DNA of 64,000 nucleotides from Rhododendron vialii (GCF_030253575.1 NC_080559.1:31770501-31834500), one strand, 5' to 3'. Numbered from the stretch's first letter, positions 33,716 through 46,589 are shown. Program-made: numbers and translations. Notes: generated from the sequence alone by a model not told the origin.

Positions 33716-34677
33716 CAGAGGTGGCTCTATTAAGAATTTAAGACCATATTCCATGGTTAACTGAACACCCGAACCATTTTTTATTTATTTAGAATACATG
33801 TAAAAATTATGGGCTAGTCTTTCTTTGAACGCCCAACGTAAATTCAATGAACACCCCATTCTAAAAGTCTTGAACACTTGACCCAAAACTAATTGAACAC
33901 TCAATCATAACCTAATTACAGTCCATCAATCCAGGTAATTTATATTTGAACACCTAACATATTACCTCAAATAAAGCTCATAGTCATAGTAATTAAAAAA
34001 AATTATAAAAAGAAAGTGAAAAGAATAATCCATTGGTGTAAGTATTATGCTCTGCGTTATCTCTTCATCTTTATTGTTGATGGTCCAAATGTGTTAATTT
34101 TGCATTCATGACAATAACTACTTTATTTTTTTTTTTCTAGTTAGCTTATAAGATTATGGACAGAGCTTTAAAAAATTTAAACTACATGGCAAATCCAGTT
34201 AAATTGAACAATATTCCTTCAAAATTTAGAGTACGATAAAAAATCTCGTCATGTCATCCTAAAGAACACATATTTTCGAGAAGGTCAACCCCAATGTCTT
34301 TGCTATAATTTCTTTCAAAAGGATTTTAGTAGTTTAATATGCTGGTTAAACGTTGGCAAAAAATATGAAAACTCCTCTAGAACAACTGTAAAATTTTACC
34401 ACCTCCATTACCGACCTCTTTATTCTCGAAACACTGTCTACTACGAAATACAACTTCTTTCAAAAAAATAATTTTTTTGTTAAAAACAATAGTATATGTT
34501 TTAAAATTGTCATTTTGCCTCGTAGTTATTTTTTTTAGAATAGAGATTATGTTTTTTAATTGTACTATTTATACAACTATATGAGATTTTGTACATATAT
34601 TATTGGTTAATATATCAGCTAGTGGAGTTAAGGTAATTTTTGAATATATTATCACAAATTTCTGGAGCCGCCACTGC
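33716..34677. mobile_element. hAT-like non-autonomous element (~960 bp)
   Basis: Left CAGAGGTGGCTCTATTAAG, right CTGGAGCCGCCACTG; CAGTGGCGGCTCC is a known hAT-style plant terminus. AT-rich, repeated TGAACAC/GAACACC words, no transposase frame. Begins where copy B stops matching copy A. No 8-bp duplication confirmed. Confidence 0.6.
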
Positions 34678-35269
34678 CTTTTACCATCCGCACTCCCCCT
34701 TTTTTTTTTTTATTGATGTGAATTGATTACATTATTCCTTAATGCGTTAAAAAGTGAATCCAAACATCTTGAATTTTAAACTTTTTATTGATGTGAATGG
34801 ATTACATTATCTCTTAATGTTTTAAAAAATGAATCCAGACCTCTTGAATTCTAAACTCGGTAACTTTTGGCAGTCAGGTCGCAAAAGAAAAATCTTGTAA
34901 ATCCTTTAGTCCTAGCATGAATTTCCGATCTTTGACCAAACTAAAGAGGAGAATGACAGTATGTAAGCTGATTCAGATATCTGTCACCGTAGGAAAAAAG
35001 AAAAGAAAAAAGGACTGGGGACATGATGTTCTGGTGTGATGATTTTGCTAGTAGTAGTAGTAATGAAGTGGGGGTCCCCTTTGTCAAAGCGCACGTGGGT
35101 GCCTCGTGCACCATCTTCACTCCCACTGATTACCAAATCGTGTAGCCAAATCCGCAGTGTTTGTTTTTGTTTTTTTAACAAATGCGTGATAATCATTTCC
35201 CAACAACGTTCTTCTTAAAATTGATGACTGTGGGGAACATAAGTTGGTAAGTGATAACTTCAAGAGTTG
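34678..35269. other. Intergenic, nothing recognised
   Basis: Contains a near-repeat (TTTTTATTGATGTGAAT.GATTACATTAT at 34710 and 34784), about 75 bp apart. Open frames around 34941-35218 overlap on opposite strands and show no family features. Confidence 0.5.
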
Positions 35270-35450
35270 GTTAAGTGGTTTTGGTTCAGGACTTAGATAT
35301 TTGCTTCATCTAAAAGTTTTAGGTTCAATTCTCCTTACTAACAATTTTTTGGGCCACCTCATTCTCACGTGTAAGCGTGTGAAACGACTGCGGAAAGAAC
35401 TGTAAGCAGTAGTCTGAGGTGTGCGCAAGTTAACCCGGGACATCTTGTAC
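35270..35450 (+). mobile_element. Possible SINE
   Basis: GTTGGTTAAGTGG resembles an A-box region and GGTTCAATTCTCC a B-box about 55 bases later; the downstream GTTAACCCGGGACA is common at plant SINE bodies. No A tail or target duplication seen. Confidence 0.4.
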
Positions 35451-35639
35451 AGAGGCGGCTCCATGTTGAAGGTTGGGTATTCAATTAAATGTTGAAAAAT
35501 GGAATTTACCAAAGAGAATTTGGTGGGACTCACATCCCGTGAGGTGGGCCCAATTATGGTGAACAAATTCCATTTAGATATGAATGAGAAATTGTCTCAT
35601 TATGGGAATTGGAAAAGCCAAATGACGTGCATGTGCGCT

Positions 35640-36450
35640 GTCACCAAACACCTAAATTAGACTAAGGCCGGGGCTGGAGCTCAGGATTCGTGGGCCCATG
35701 AACTGTGGTTCGAGGTCTGTGGTCTATAGTCTAATCTAGATTGGTTTGGAATTGATTGTGCTTTATTGGGTCTGAACTATTCACGTTTGGATGGTCCAGT
35801 TATAGAATCAATTGTGCGCAGCTGATTAATACTGGGTTGAATGCCCAGAATAAAACCCACGATTTGATTATGGAATCAATTGCTGGATTAATGACTATAG
35901 TAGTTTTTCTCCAGAAATTGAATTCCCCGTATTCAATTCCCTATATACAATATATGAATATTGAATTGGCTCTGTTGAATGGGTAGGTTCCCCTTATTGA
36001 ATTCTCGTATTCAATGAGAAGGCTCCTCATCGATTATATAAAGGAGTTCGGTTCCTTTATTTGAACATACCAAGAAATCCAAGAGTTTCTCCTTCTTCTT
36101 GAAATCCTTCGTCTTCTAGAGAGAGTACAAACGCGGGTTTGGTTCAACGGGCAGTCTACGGCGGTGCTCCGGCGGCTAAGTGGAAACCAAGTCAATCCAG
36201 GGAGACAAACACCGACATAACCTCCAGCACCGGTGAGGCGGCGAATTTGTCCTAAGGGCACCGTTGAATAAAACGGGTCTTGGTTTGTAGTATCTTTATA
36301 CCTTGGTTACAGTTTATGCTTATGTTTTATACCTTGTAATTCCGTTTCATGTAATTTTCTGTTGGATTGTATATTTTCAGAAATTAGTAAAATTGTTTAT
36401 TGTTTTCCGCACTATAGTTTCTTACACTAAACACCCTAGAAATTTTCTAG
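35640..36450 (+). other. LTR-like or orphan transcription unit, uncertain
   Basis: A TATA-type motif GATTATATAAAGG at 36032, then a short GC-richer region to about 36270 (GGTGCTCCGGCGGC, CCAGCACCGGTGAGGCGG) unlike its AT-rich surroundings. This could be a solo LTR or a non-coding transcript; no primer-binding site, second LTR or coding frame was found. Confidence 0.25.
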
Positions 36451-36464
36451 GGTACATTGAGGCT

Positions 36465-36735
36465 TCGTTCCGGAAATTTTCTTAAAAAATAAGTACTTAT
36501 TTTGCCACTTCTCATTCAAAAATAAGAAAGGTCATTCCACAAAACCCAAATAAAAAGTTCCTTTCACATTTTCAAATTCAAAAATAATGTAAATGAAAAA
36601 AAAATTCAATTTTTTTTTGCACCATATTAAAAGATCTCAATGAGATCTATCAAACAAGATCCATAGTGATAAAAAAATTATTTGCGTAAACACATGATTT
36701 TTGAGTTTGAAGTTGCCTTATACAAAAAATAAGAC
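36465..36735. mobile_element. MITE, ATCTCAATGAGATC family
   Basis: GGCTTCGTTCCGGAAATTTTC and AAAATAAGTACTTATTTT at the left; shared core AAAAGATCTCAATGAGATC and ATTATTTGCGTAAACACATG. Right end decayed near AAAAAATAAG. Confidence 0.65.
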
Positions 36736-38400
36736 TGTTGCTATGATAATGGGCGTCGGCGAAGGGAAATCGTATTGACGGCCGCGCCGGGCCGTCTCCG
36801 GCCACCGGACGGCCGATCCGAGCCGTCAAAAAATTCTATAAAAAAAAAACCGGGGGGGCCGACGCGGGAATTAATGGCATCCGAGGTGTGTAGGGTGCTT
36901 GATCCACAAACGTATCGACAACTTATTCACTATCGAAAACACCTAATAACTTCTTAATCACAAAAAAAAATCTAGAAATTTTTCACTATCGAATACACCG
37001 TTTTATCCTCTATCGAAAACATCTAATAATTTGATTGCTACGGAGAAAATTTCACAACCGGAATTGGAAAACACCCTAGGCAGTTCAAAAGTGGATTATA
37101 CATATGTTACACGCACCATATCCGCCAATGGAAAGTATCGAAAGAAAGCAAGCTACTCTGTATTTAATTGGAGTAATTGCAACCTGTCACAAATCTGACT
37201 TTTAAGAGCCCGTTCGGACAAATAAGTCACAGTGGCTTATTTTTTATCCTTATTCAAATTTTTTTCGTATCACTTGGCTTATATCATTTTTTTGAGAATT
37301 ATTGCATCCTCATGACAAAAGGAATCTAAAAAGTAAAAAATTTTGACCGAAATCTAATTTTTTTTTAATAAAGACGAAAAAATTGATTTATTGAATTAAT
37401 GATACTAGGTGGGGTGAATAATTCAGCTACTATCAAATGAGGCTTCTTCTCTTTCTTTCTTTTTTTTTCTTTTTCTTTTTCCAAGGTATCAAATGAGACA
37501 TGTCTTATGAGAAAACCAAGCTAATCAGACGTCGATAAATAATATAATCCAAATAGATTTGGCTTTGCCGCTTGTTTTTAATATAGAGCTAACAAATATT
37601 GTCTGACTAACGAGCTAATTATGATACTGGGTCAATTCAACTTTTTTCTAGACGTAATTTGCTCAACGAACTTTATGAATTGATCAGTTCAGATCGCGAT
37701 AGCAAAATCTCGATAGATCCACTGAGGTGCACTACAGTCCATAGTGCATACTAAAGGCACCATTGTCTGCAGTAAAAGTGTCTGGGGATGTTCAAGAAAA
37801 ACGATGTTAACCGCTAAACCAATTCCATTCGGACTGAATCGTTCAATTTGGTTAGGTTCTGCAGTTTATTGATCTGGTTATGGTTTTTTTTTTTAAATCC
37901 CGGTAATTTTGGTTCGGTTATTGGTTCTCAATAATCAATATTTGGTTATGAATCTAATAAAATTTCCGTAACTATTTTATGAGTTGCTTGGTGCTCTAAA
38001 TTAGATTTTATGAGTTCGTAGTTTGCGAAAAAGTATTTGGATGCTAAAAGCATCCACATCATTCTCTCTATATTTTGGACCAAATTAACATCTTACAAAT
38101 CACTTTATTATTTTAGTTATTCACTTTTAAAGGCTCATTACTCTCACTATCTACCCAATTAAATATCCATACTTTTGTTCACACTTCATTTCTTAATTTA
38201 ATAATTTTTTCCAACTCTGTTCATCCTTAATACGATTTATATAATAAAAAATATAGTTAAAAATTTAAGTGCTCTAATTTTTAATCTGTTTGAACATGTG
38301 TGAAGATCTTATTTTTTTAATTATTTTATTCTAAAGGGTCATAATAAATTTTTGTCTTTAGAACTTTCATAATTAAGTATTTGTTCTTCATTTGATTCTA
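36736..38400. other. Intergenic with one GC-rich island
   Basis: Bases 36755-36900 are GC-rich (GACGGCCGCGCCGGGCCGTC, GATCCGAGCCGTC), probably a remnant of the GATCCGA group. The rest is AT-rich with a pyrimidine tract at 37443-37480. No gene supported. Confidence 0.5.
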
Positions 38401-38408
38401 TGACTATT

Positions 38409-39000
38409 TTAAAGCTTGTACATGAGACCTAGAGCCAAAAAATAATTATAAACCTTTAAAATAGAATGATTATAAAAATAAAATCTTCTCATCGATTCAA
38501 ACGGATTAAAAATTAAAACATACAACAGGAATTTAGACAGGGAGGGCTTTGAGAGGGACCTGACGTCAAAAGTGGAATGAAACAATAAAATAGCAAGTAA
38601 TCTGTGAACAGTTGCTCGGTACCTTAAACGAGTAAGTGTAGCATTGTTAGAAAATTGTTGAAAATGAAGAGCCGCGAGAGAGGCTGATGCAGCGGCAAAG
38701 AAAATAGATAGCCTCTTCCTAGTGTGACTAGGGGTAGGGGATGATATAATTGTGAATACAGACAAGAGACAACCTACCATATTTGAGTGCTTCTCTGAGG
38801 AAAGACGCTGTTGGATTTGGAAAATTTATTAAAAATCGGCTTAGAAGTTCTGAGATTCTAAAATAAACAAGGCCTTCGGGACACCGCACATGGACTGGAT
38901 TGGATCGATTCTCTAGAAATTCAGCAACCGAGTCATTCCAAACTGTTCCAAAAAAATTGAAAACCAAAGAGCGTAGAACTTGTCCGGATCCAAACTTCAA
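38409..39000 (-). pseudogene. Unrecognised broken ORF
   Basis: Two minus-strand frames overlap by 53 bp: 39000-38728 (contains SLVFNFFGTVW, HVRCPEGLVYFRISELLSRF) and 38780-38409 (contains RKRLSIFFAAASASLAALHF). Composition is more protein-like than the surroundings and the frames would join with one shift near 38760, which suggests a decayed gene fragment with hydrophobic segments. I do not recognise the family; a chance pair of frames is possible. Confidence 0.3.
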
Positions 39001-39254
39001 GACCGGAGTAGTTTTGGTTTGGTTCGATTCGGTTCGGATTTTATCCTATTAGAACATCCACATGTCCCTCTCTAAACATCCCTCTAAGTCAAAGTAGCAT
39101 GTGAAACCACTAAAATTTCAACTCATGAGCTAGACAGAAATCAAAGTCCTAGGGCCGGGGCTATGTTACTAGTACTAAAAATTCAAGTGACAATTGACGT
39201 TGTCTGAAGTGCTTGGCCACACCTAGCTATTATGACGGGGTGTTAGTAGGTGAC
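39001..39254. other. Intergenic, nothing recognised
   Basis: AT-rich; AGAACATCCACATGTCCC at 39051 resembles decayed MITE tips. Confidence 0.4.
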
Positions 39255-39505
39255 GTTCTGCTAAGGAATTTTTTGGGTTTCTTTTCATTTTTGTCTTTAT
39301 TTTTATTTGTTAGTTTCGTAATAATTTTCTTGTGAATTATTGATTCGTCGTGATGAGAAAAATTGAAAAAGTCAAAAATTATGACATTTTCAATAGACGA
39401 ATCAATAATTCACAACAATTAAGCTTAAAATTAACAAACGTGAAAACAATTTGAATAAGGACAGAAGTCTAAAATTTCAAAAATCTACGTGGAACGGGAC
39501 CTGAA
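39255..39505. mobile_element. Foldback MITE
   Basis: Arms GTTAGTTTCGTAATAATTTTC..GTGAATTATTGATTCGTC and GACGAATCAATAATTCACAA..TTAACAAACG pair, with TTGTCTTTATTTTTA / TTTGAATAAGGACA outside. Related to 61262-61672. Confidence 0.7.
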
Positions 39506-41460
39506 TAATGCTCAATCCCCTTTTTTCCTTTATTTTTTTCATCTCTGTGGTTGTAAATTGAAGTATTGTGGATACTTCTCATGTTTTGATTAAGACGGGA
39601 AATTTTAAAAAGCTGTTCGAGTTTGAGCTAGTGAACAAGTCGTTAAAAGTTTATTGGATGTTGGTCGAACATATTTCTTAAACACATTATAATTTTTTGA
39701 ATCAAAAAATTTGAACAGTTCATCTCTTGGCTCATCTTGCACTCATTAGTTTGGACTAGGATTCATTTTATTATGTGTTTAGAGTTTTGGACATCTACAA
39801 AAGCCTGCTTTTTGGGTTTTTTTTATTTTTTTGCTTAAAATTTGGATTTTTTGTTTTTGGGCTTTTTGTGTAATTTTTGTTTCCTTCCACCGACAAAAAA
39901 TATTTTTGGACTATTTCTCAAAGTGCAAATGTGACTACGGCTGCTGTAATGCATTGGAGAATTTGGAGTAGCCTCTTGTTCCATGGGTAGTAGTAGTTGA
40001 GAAGATGGTAGACAAGAAAAGGAAAATTGTAAACCTTAACAAGACTTTCCTTTCCAAAGCTTTTTTTTTTTACTAACTAAGCGTCTGGATCAACTTATGC
40101 GCATCTCGATTAATCTTGGAATCCCATTTAAAGTCAAAGCATAACTCTGTATGAACTGCTCCTAGAGGAGTTGATGGCATTCGAGATGTTTTCAAACCGA
40201 GATCTTAGAAGGGTAACAAACCCTTAAGTCACAGGCCTCATCATACAAGCGCAATAATATCAATATTCGCTTGCCAAATTGTTTATAACCTCATGCTTCA
40301 TCTCTGCCATCTTTTTTTTTTTCTGCTTACTCTAAAAATAATTCGATGTATGAAGAAGTTGGACAAAAACAAATTTATAATTCAGTTCAGGAGTCAAAAT
40401 TGGTTAGCCAAATCCCCTCATCGAATTCCCCTATTCCTCCCAAACACAAGACAAAACGAGCAAAAAATACTAAAATGATAAATCCCATTGTCAAGAAATA
40501 CTTAACTAAAAAAAGAATGCAGCACCAAACAGAGAGTTATGCAACTACCCTCCTCCCATTTCTTAACCATCCAACCTCCAAAACGAAGACTTGTTTTTAT
40601 GGGTAACAACAAGAAAAAGGGGGTTCAATCCCATCAAACAAATAAAAAGAATCCTTAGATTGGAAATTTCACAAATTAGTATATAACAAGAAAGGCGCCA
40701 AGGATTAGAAAAATCAACAAGGATCGGAATCGAATTTGTGTTACAAAAGGGCAGCACTCGGAAACTTACACAAGGCTCGGTTCATGAAACGCTAAAGAAA
40801 GTGAAAAAGTACGGCGCGTGCGTACCTTCTTAGGATACGCCGCGTACTATTTATAAGACGAATGACTTGTATTTTAAGAAGCTCGCGTCCAACACAGATA
40901 TATAACCTCTAAAATTCTCGTTCCCATGTGGAGCCTCACGGGCTCTTCAGCGGATAATATGCAATGCTATGAGGCAGTTCGGCCCATTAAAATAGGCCAG
41001 GCATTGGACATCCATTTTGATGGAATTTGGGCCTGCACCAAAAGGGTTAAAGCCCATCAGAGTAGTGCTCGGCCCTCCACCACTAATGATCCACGTTAAC
41101 ATTCAAACAGATCAACAGTAGCCCAAGTCAAGGATCTCACGTATATTTTGTCTCTGTTCTCCAATTTTTTTTTCTTTTTTCTCATCAGGCAGTAGATAAA
41201 CAACCGCGCTACAGAAAACCGACCGGGGTACCGACAGTCACGCGGCGACCCATTTTAAGTCCCGCACGGATGATTTTACCTGTTCAATAATTTTTTAAAA
41301 ACCAAGCGAGTTTGTGAAAAATCGGCTCAATTCTATATGTTTAGGTGACCAATCCAATCTTTCATTTCATTTTTTTTTTCATTCAAATCTTGGATCCTGA
41401 ATTTAATGCTGCGTACAAAATAGGGTTTAATTCTGCCGAAAAAATATAAGCTCATCACGG
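39506..41460. other. Intergenic, nothing firm
   Basis: AT-rich; open frames at 40293-40757 lack family features. No splice-supported gene found. Confidence 0.5.
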
Positions 41461-41970
41461 CAGCGTAATTGTTATTTATCCCGCTACATTGTAAAATATG
41501 GTACTACTACTACCTAAGTGATATTTTCCGTTGGAAGTCAAGTCAGTATCGTTTTGGTTCGAGATCCCGTTTGTGCCTCAATATTCGGCGACGTGCGGGG
41601 TATCTCGGTCGAAGCAGGCCGGCGTGCTTAGTGGTTTCGTCTAAGGTGCTGCATTTTATGTTTTGCAGATTCTTATCTGTTTTCATCGGTTTTGTATTGT
41701 TTGTCTCTGTTTTGGATTCTTCGCAATCTCGAGGCAATTGTTGAATAGATTGCTAACCCCTCATATCCCGACCCTTAGTGGCGGACCTGGCGGTGAGGAG
41801 CGAGCATTTGGCTCGCGCTTAAGATCTAAACATTTTGCGTCTCTTTGTCCCTATATTTCTTGTGTATTTTTCTGTGATGGGTTGGTTGTAGCCTTCTTTT
41901 CATTGCATATTCGGATGGATTCGTTTTAAGTGCCGTTTGGCATTTTAATGAAATGTGTTTCGAATAAAAA
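41461..41970 (+). other. Possible retroelement 3' region
   Basis: Mixed-composition tract with T-rich words and a 3' end GTGTTTCGAATAAAAAAGAAG. It reads like the 3' end of a non-LTR element or pseudogene transcript, but no reverse transcriptase motif is visible. Confidence 0.25.
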
Positions 41971-42177
41971 AGAAGAAGCCAAGTCAGTATAATGCGAACA
42001 TGCCAAATTAAACAAGAACTCAATAAAAAAACAGAACCTTATTTATGCCAAGCCTTTATCTCACGTTATTATAATGCAAACCAGCCAAATCTCTCCAAAA
42101 TGTTCCTCCCTCCACTGGAACGAACAAAGTAAAATTCGACACCTCCATCCCCAGCACGCCACAAGCACCGACTTTGG

Positions 42178-42358
42178 GTGAGGTGCATAGTATTGTGCTA
42201 TTGCGCACCTTCGAGCTGTTGAATTGTGCATTCAATAATTTGGATTTCATCTTGGCAACCAACGATTGAGAATCGTTCATTGCCGAAATAAGATCTGAGC
42301 CGTCGGATGCACGATCCGACGGCTCAGAGGTGCGCAACACGATACTACGCACACCACT
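42178..42358. mobile_element. Foldback MITE ~750 bp upstream of the ERF
   Basis: GTGCATAGTATTGTGCTATTGCGCACC at the left pairs with GGTGCGCAACACGATACTACGCAC at the right; a second hairpin (GAGCCGTCGGATGC / GATCCGACGGCTC) lies within. About 180 bp. Confidence 0.75.
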
Positions 42359-42789
42359 AAACAGCATTATCTCCCAATTCCAAAAGCACCTCCGTGAGGC
42401 GTGAGCAATAAAAAATGTTCATTCTTCATTAGTAGCAACAAAGTTGAAACCCCAACCAAGCGAGGCATAAAAAATCTAATACGGTAAGTTTTTGTCTTTC
42501 TTGAGGTCGTATGTTCGAATTTCATGAATACCAAAACGTTTTAAATTTTGGTGTCGTTGAAGAGTTTATTCGGTCGTTAACTTTTGAATTCCAAAATTAA
42601 TCGAGATGCGCAAAAACGGACCCGATGTCCGGTTATGAAAAAAGTACTGACATGCAGCACTCCGAAATTGAATTCGTTTTGAAGACGGTCTCCGGCCCCG
42701 AATTGCAACATTTCTAGAAGAACAAATAAAACCTTCCCAGGATCACTCCACGCGTACCCATTTCCCAACCCATCTCCAACCCCAATCCC

Positions 42790-42980
42790 GACACGTGTCC
42801 ATCACTCACAAAAACAGATGGTTCCAAATTCCACCTGTCCTTGACTCCTGTTTTCCCGTCAAACAAAAGGAGAATCCAACTGCGGCCCAACCTGCCGACG
42901 TGGCACACGTTTTATAAAATCCACGTGGCCAATAGCCAAAAATATATATATAAATATTGCCTTCACCGACTTATATATAA
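42790..42980 (+). promoter_or_regulatory. ERF promoter: two G-boxes, DRE core, CCAAT and TATA
   Basis: GACACGTGTC (42790-42799) and CCACGTGGCC (42921-42930) contain CACGTG cores (G-box/ABRE). GCCGAC (42894-42899) is a DRE/CRT core that overlaps ACGTGGC. CCAAT follows at 42929 and TTATATATAA (42971-42980) is the likely TATA about 105 bp before the ATG. Together these predict ABA, light or cold/drought input; regulation itself is inferred. Confidence 0.7.
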
Positions 42981-43083
42981 GGCCTCTGTAATCTGTATCC
43001 GTATGTGTTTGAAAACTTGAAGCAGAGCAACTATAAACGTACGGTACATGTTGTGTTCGTAGACTTTTTTCCGAGGAACTGAG

Positions 43084-43632
43084 ATGGTGAGGCCGAATGC
43101 AGAGAGAGGAGAGAGGAGGCCGAACGGCGGGGCCGGGAACCGTGACGGCCGTTACAAGGGGGTGAGAATGAGGAAATGGGGGAAGTGGGTGGCGGAGGTG
43201 CGGCAGCCGAACAGCCGCGACAGGATCTGGCTGGGGTCGTACCGGACGGCGGAGGAGGCAGCCAGGGCCTACGACGCCGCCGCCTTCTGCCTCCGCGGGC
43301 CGTCGGCGACGCTCAATTTCCCGGATTGTCCGCCGGACGTTCCGGACGCTGCCGAACTGTCGCGGTCGCAGATCCAGGTGGCGGCGTCGAGGCACGCGCG
43401 AGGGGCGGAGGAGGAGGAAGGGGAGTCGGGTGGTGGTGGTGCGGTGGGGTCAGCGGAGGCGAGTTTACCGCCGGCGCCGGCGGCGGTGTTTTACGTCGGA
43501 GAGTTTAGTGGTGGTTATTTTGATGGTGGCGAGTTGATGACGACAAGAGATGAAGAAGGGTTTGTGGGAAGGACAGGTGAGAGGAGTGGGGGGGCAGATG
43601 GGTCATTGTATGAGAGTGTATGGACGTTTTGA
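43084..43632 (+). CDS. AP2/ERF transcription factor, DREB type, intronless (182 aa)
   Basis: One AP2 domain at residues 24-80, from [17 protein letters not shown] through [14 protein letters not shown] and LNFP. The [14 protein letters not shown] start and valine in WVAEV fit the DREB side of the family, nearest (from memory) to group II/A-5 or the ERF016-018 set. Downstream are a Ser/Gln stretch, acidic EEEEGE (a possible activation region), a Gly-rich linker and an aromatic end YESVWTF. No EAR repressor motif DLNxxP is visible. Nuclear DNA-binding regulator of GCC/DRE promoters by family knowledge. High local GC (about 43090-43480) against AT-rich surroundings is typical of intronless ERFs. 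ATG at 43084 follows a short leader after TATA. Confidence 0.95.
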   Translation: MVRPNAERGERRPNGGAGNRDGRYKGVRMRKWGKWVAEVRQPNSRDRIWLGSYRTAEEAARAYDAAAFCLRGPSATLNFPDCPPDVPDAAELSRSQIQVAASRHARGAEEEEGESGGGGAVGSAEASLPPAPAAVFYVGEFSGGYFDGGELMTTRDEEGFVGRTGERSGGADGSLYESVWTF

Positions 43633-45789
43633 TTTTGTTTACATGCAAAGACAATTTTTTGTTTTTTGCTTAGATTTGGGCCAAGAGGGGAAAAAAAAAA
43701 AAGGTTTCAAAATGAATGAAATATTCAATTGCAACAGTTCTGCAATTCGGATTGTCCACCTAATTAACCAGTACTCCAATCAGGATCCCTAATACATTGG
43801 ACACATTCATTCCATGAGTAAAGATGAAAAACCCTAGATTGCCTACGTATTGTTCTGGATATTCTGATTTTTAATAATATTCGTACCATTTTGAAAAAAA
43901 AAAAGCTCGAAAACCCCCCAATCAATGTACAGGTCAATATTCACACAAATGAAAGCAATCAAATAACCAACGCAACAAAAGTGGCTCAGTGACCTTCCCA
44001 ATTCAATTATCAGTTCTATCTGCTCTAAAACGCTTTTTTTAAGTGGTTTTCCGATTGACAAAAACAAAAAAGCTGCTTTTATTAGACCATGTGGAAAACC
44101 GGTAGAAAGGATAAAAACAATGGGAATAAATCAAACATTGTATAATTACAAGTAATCTTATCTTACGATTTTGAATTCTTACAAATTGTCCTAAGATTTA
44201 TTTGCCCAATCCATGTTCACCCTTGAATCCACAAATCTTCTACTACTATTATTTTTCGGAAATCCACTGAAAGCGAACTCAAATAGTTTAATCAAAGATT
44301 TAAAGAAATTTTTTGAAGTTATCTTGATTGCTCAATGATCCATTGATCTTGTATTTACTCAAATAAACAAATCCTAGACCCCCTTGGATGTTTTATGAGT
44401 TTGGGAGGAATTTTGGGGCGGCTATCGATGTCGGATTGTCACAAAATCCTATTAAGCCGTCTAAACTGCAGTAATCTGGCGAGTTGCTTGAGCAACTTCT
44501 GTAGCCTGTTCGAGTTGCTTGAGCAACATTGCTAAAAATACGTATAAAAAAAACGCAATGCATATCGAATCCCAAGACTTATGCCTAAAACTCGACCTCT
44601 CAATACATAATAACATTGATTTTCTGTCACTTCTTAAACAGACACTCTATAAATAAATAAAAAATGAATTACAACTCTATAAATAAGAATACAATTAAAT
44701 ATGTGTTTTGTCAAAAAAAGAGACAGTAACCAATGGTCCTAACATAAGATTCTTAGATCCAGCATATGGGGCTAATATGTTGCAAAGTCACTCATTGCTT
44801 GTTCTTGGTTTTCATGCATTTGGTCGGCCCACTCCATTTAGGAAAAAACACAGCCTTGGTATCACAGATTCTCTGGATTGAGCCCAAATCGTTAGCATAA
44901 GGAAAAGAAAAAGATGTGCAGCAAATTGCATGTTTTGAAGAGAAATGAGAGTCCACAATTAATAATTTGAATTTTGATTTAATTGCAAGGAAATTAAAAA
45001 CGGTGCAATAGCTTCTTTATGGTTTTGCGAAATGGACTCGGCTTCTTTCAAGTCCTTCGACGGACTAAAAAAAATTAGAGGCCGAGAGTCTGCACGGAAC
45101 CTATTTTATTAACCTAAATTAGTTATTTTGTTAACCTCAATATATAATTTTCTCTCTTAGTTACTCGTGAAATAAATTATAGTAGGAGTACAAACAACGA
45201 CTAGCTGCACACTTGCTGTGTAATATGGACCCACCAATGAATTTGATTTCTTGCTTAATTAGATGATATTATTTTCAAGATAAGGTATAATTAATACTCC
45301 ATTTGTATCTATCAACAGTCTTAAAGTCTTTTGCAAGGTGGAGAAGAAATGATTGCAAAAAGACAGTCCTCCACAAAGTGTGAAAAATATCCCGACAGGG
45401 ACACCACCCTCTGGCTTACGCCCAATTTGTTTAAATGGATTTCTTCTTTTTCTTTTTCTTTTTCTTTTTTTTTAAATGGCACCGTGAACTAATCTCTAGA
45501 ACCCTTCACACAATCATTTCACCGTTTACGCGTGAGGGTGAGGTGACTCTATTGTTGGAAAGGAAAATCATGTATGTTAGATTTGCGAAAAGCTTTTATG
45601 TATTATGGATACGTCTCGGATAAAGGAATCAGAAAAGTAAAAAATTATGACTTTTACGCAAGTATTCTGTGAAATATCCAAGAAAAACCAGGTGATTTGA
45701 ACTCAATTTAAATATGTTTTCCTCTCTGAAAAGTTTTCGTTTTAAGTTTTTGGTGATTGGGCGGTGGGTCACTTTCACTCTGAGAGGAG
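43633..45789. other. Intergenic after ERF
   Basis: AT-rich. A local repeat GAGTTGCTTGAGCAAC occurs twice at about 44479 and 44512. A T/C tract lies at 45440-45472. No gene supported. Confidence 0.55.
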
Positions 45790-45803
45790 TACAATCATGC
45801 TCA

Positions 45804-45955
45804 ATAATGCTATTCATATAACGATCTAAACACAATAATTTACACAATCTCTCACATACATGTAGGGTCCACACATAGTATTATGTGTGGAGCCCACATG
45901 TACGTAAGAGGTTGTGTTTCATATTGTGTTTGAATTGTTGTATGAATATCATTTT
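45804..45955. mobile_element. Small foldback MITE, CACATGTACGT family
   Basis: Arms AATGCTATTCATATAACG / TTGTATGAATATCATT and CTCTCACATACATGTAGGG / CCCACATGTACGTAAGAGG around a loop GTATTATG. A second member lies at 48128-48255. Confidence 0.75.
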
Positions 45956-46585
45956 TGAATCATGCTCCACCTCCTAAAATGATATTGACAGGAGCATTTA
46001 CAGATAGACAAGACAAAAACTGATATTTTCTTCATCCATTAAAACTCGAGAAAATGAGAGGCGGTCGACATCTATGTAACACCTCAAAAATTATTTACAG
46101 GAATAATAAAAAAAAAATAAAGAAGAAACAATTGATACATGGTTTTCGTACAAAACTTAATCAAATCACATCAAATCAAACTTAAATCTCAATCCATTGG
46201 GATCGGCCAAAAAAATATTCGCTTCATGAGGATCTAATGAATCTTTAACATGTGGGCTATCGTTACTTAATGCACAACTCTGATATTTTATTCGGGTTTG
46301 AGTCTAGGTATGTATAAAATAAGAGTCTAATAATGCGGGCTCCAACACTTTGGACCAATTAGCGTCATACAGGTAGGAGCCGTGGGGCCTTTCTCTGTTT
46401 TTTTTCCCAAAAGAATCTTTAGGCTACTCCCACTCTTGAAGGCCAGAACTGTAGCGTAATCAGAACTAAAGGATTATTACCGCTGGGTACAGAAAATAAA
46501 AAATATTTTTTATTAAGGTAAGATAAAATATTGAATTATCACTAGATTTATTTTTTACAAAATACATTTATCATTAATGAAAGTG
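45956..46585. other. Intergenic, nothing recognised
   Basis: AT-rich; no features supported. Confidence 0.5.
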
Positions 46586-46589
46586 TCAC

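Noticed and set aside
35640-36450. Solo LTR
   Set aside because: TATA and GC-rich body are suggestive, but no TG..CA ends, 5-bp duplication or primer-binding site could be shown; listed only as uncertain.
36775-36957. 60-residue Pro/Arg-rich frame
   Set aside because: GC-rich palindrome remnant (GACGGCC/GGCCGTC), not a gene.
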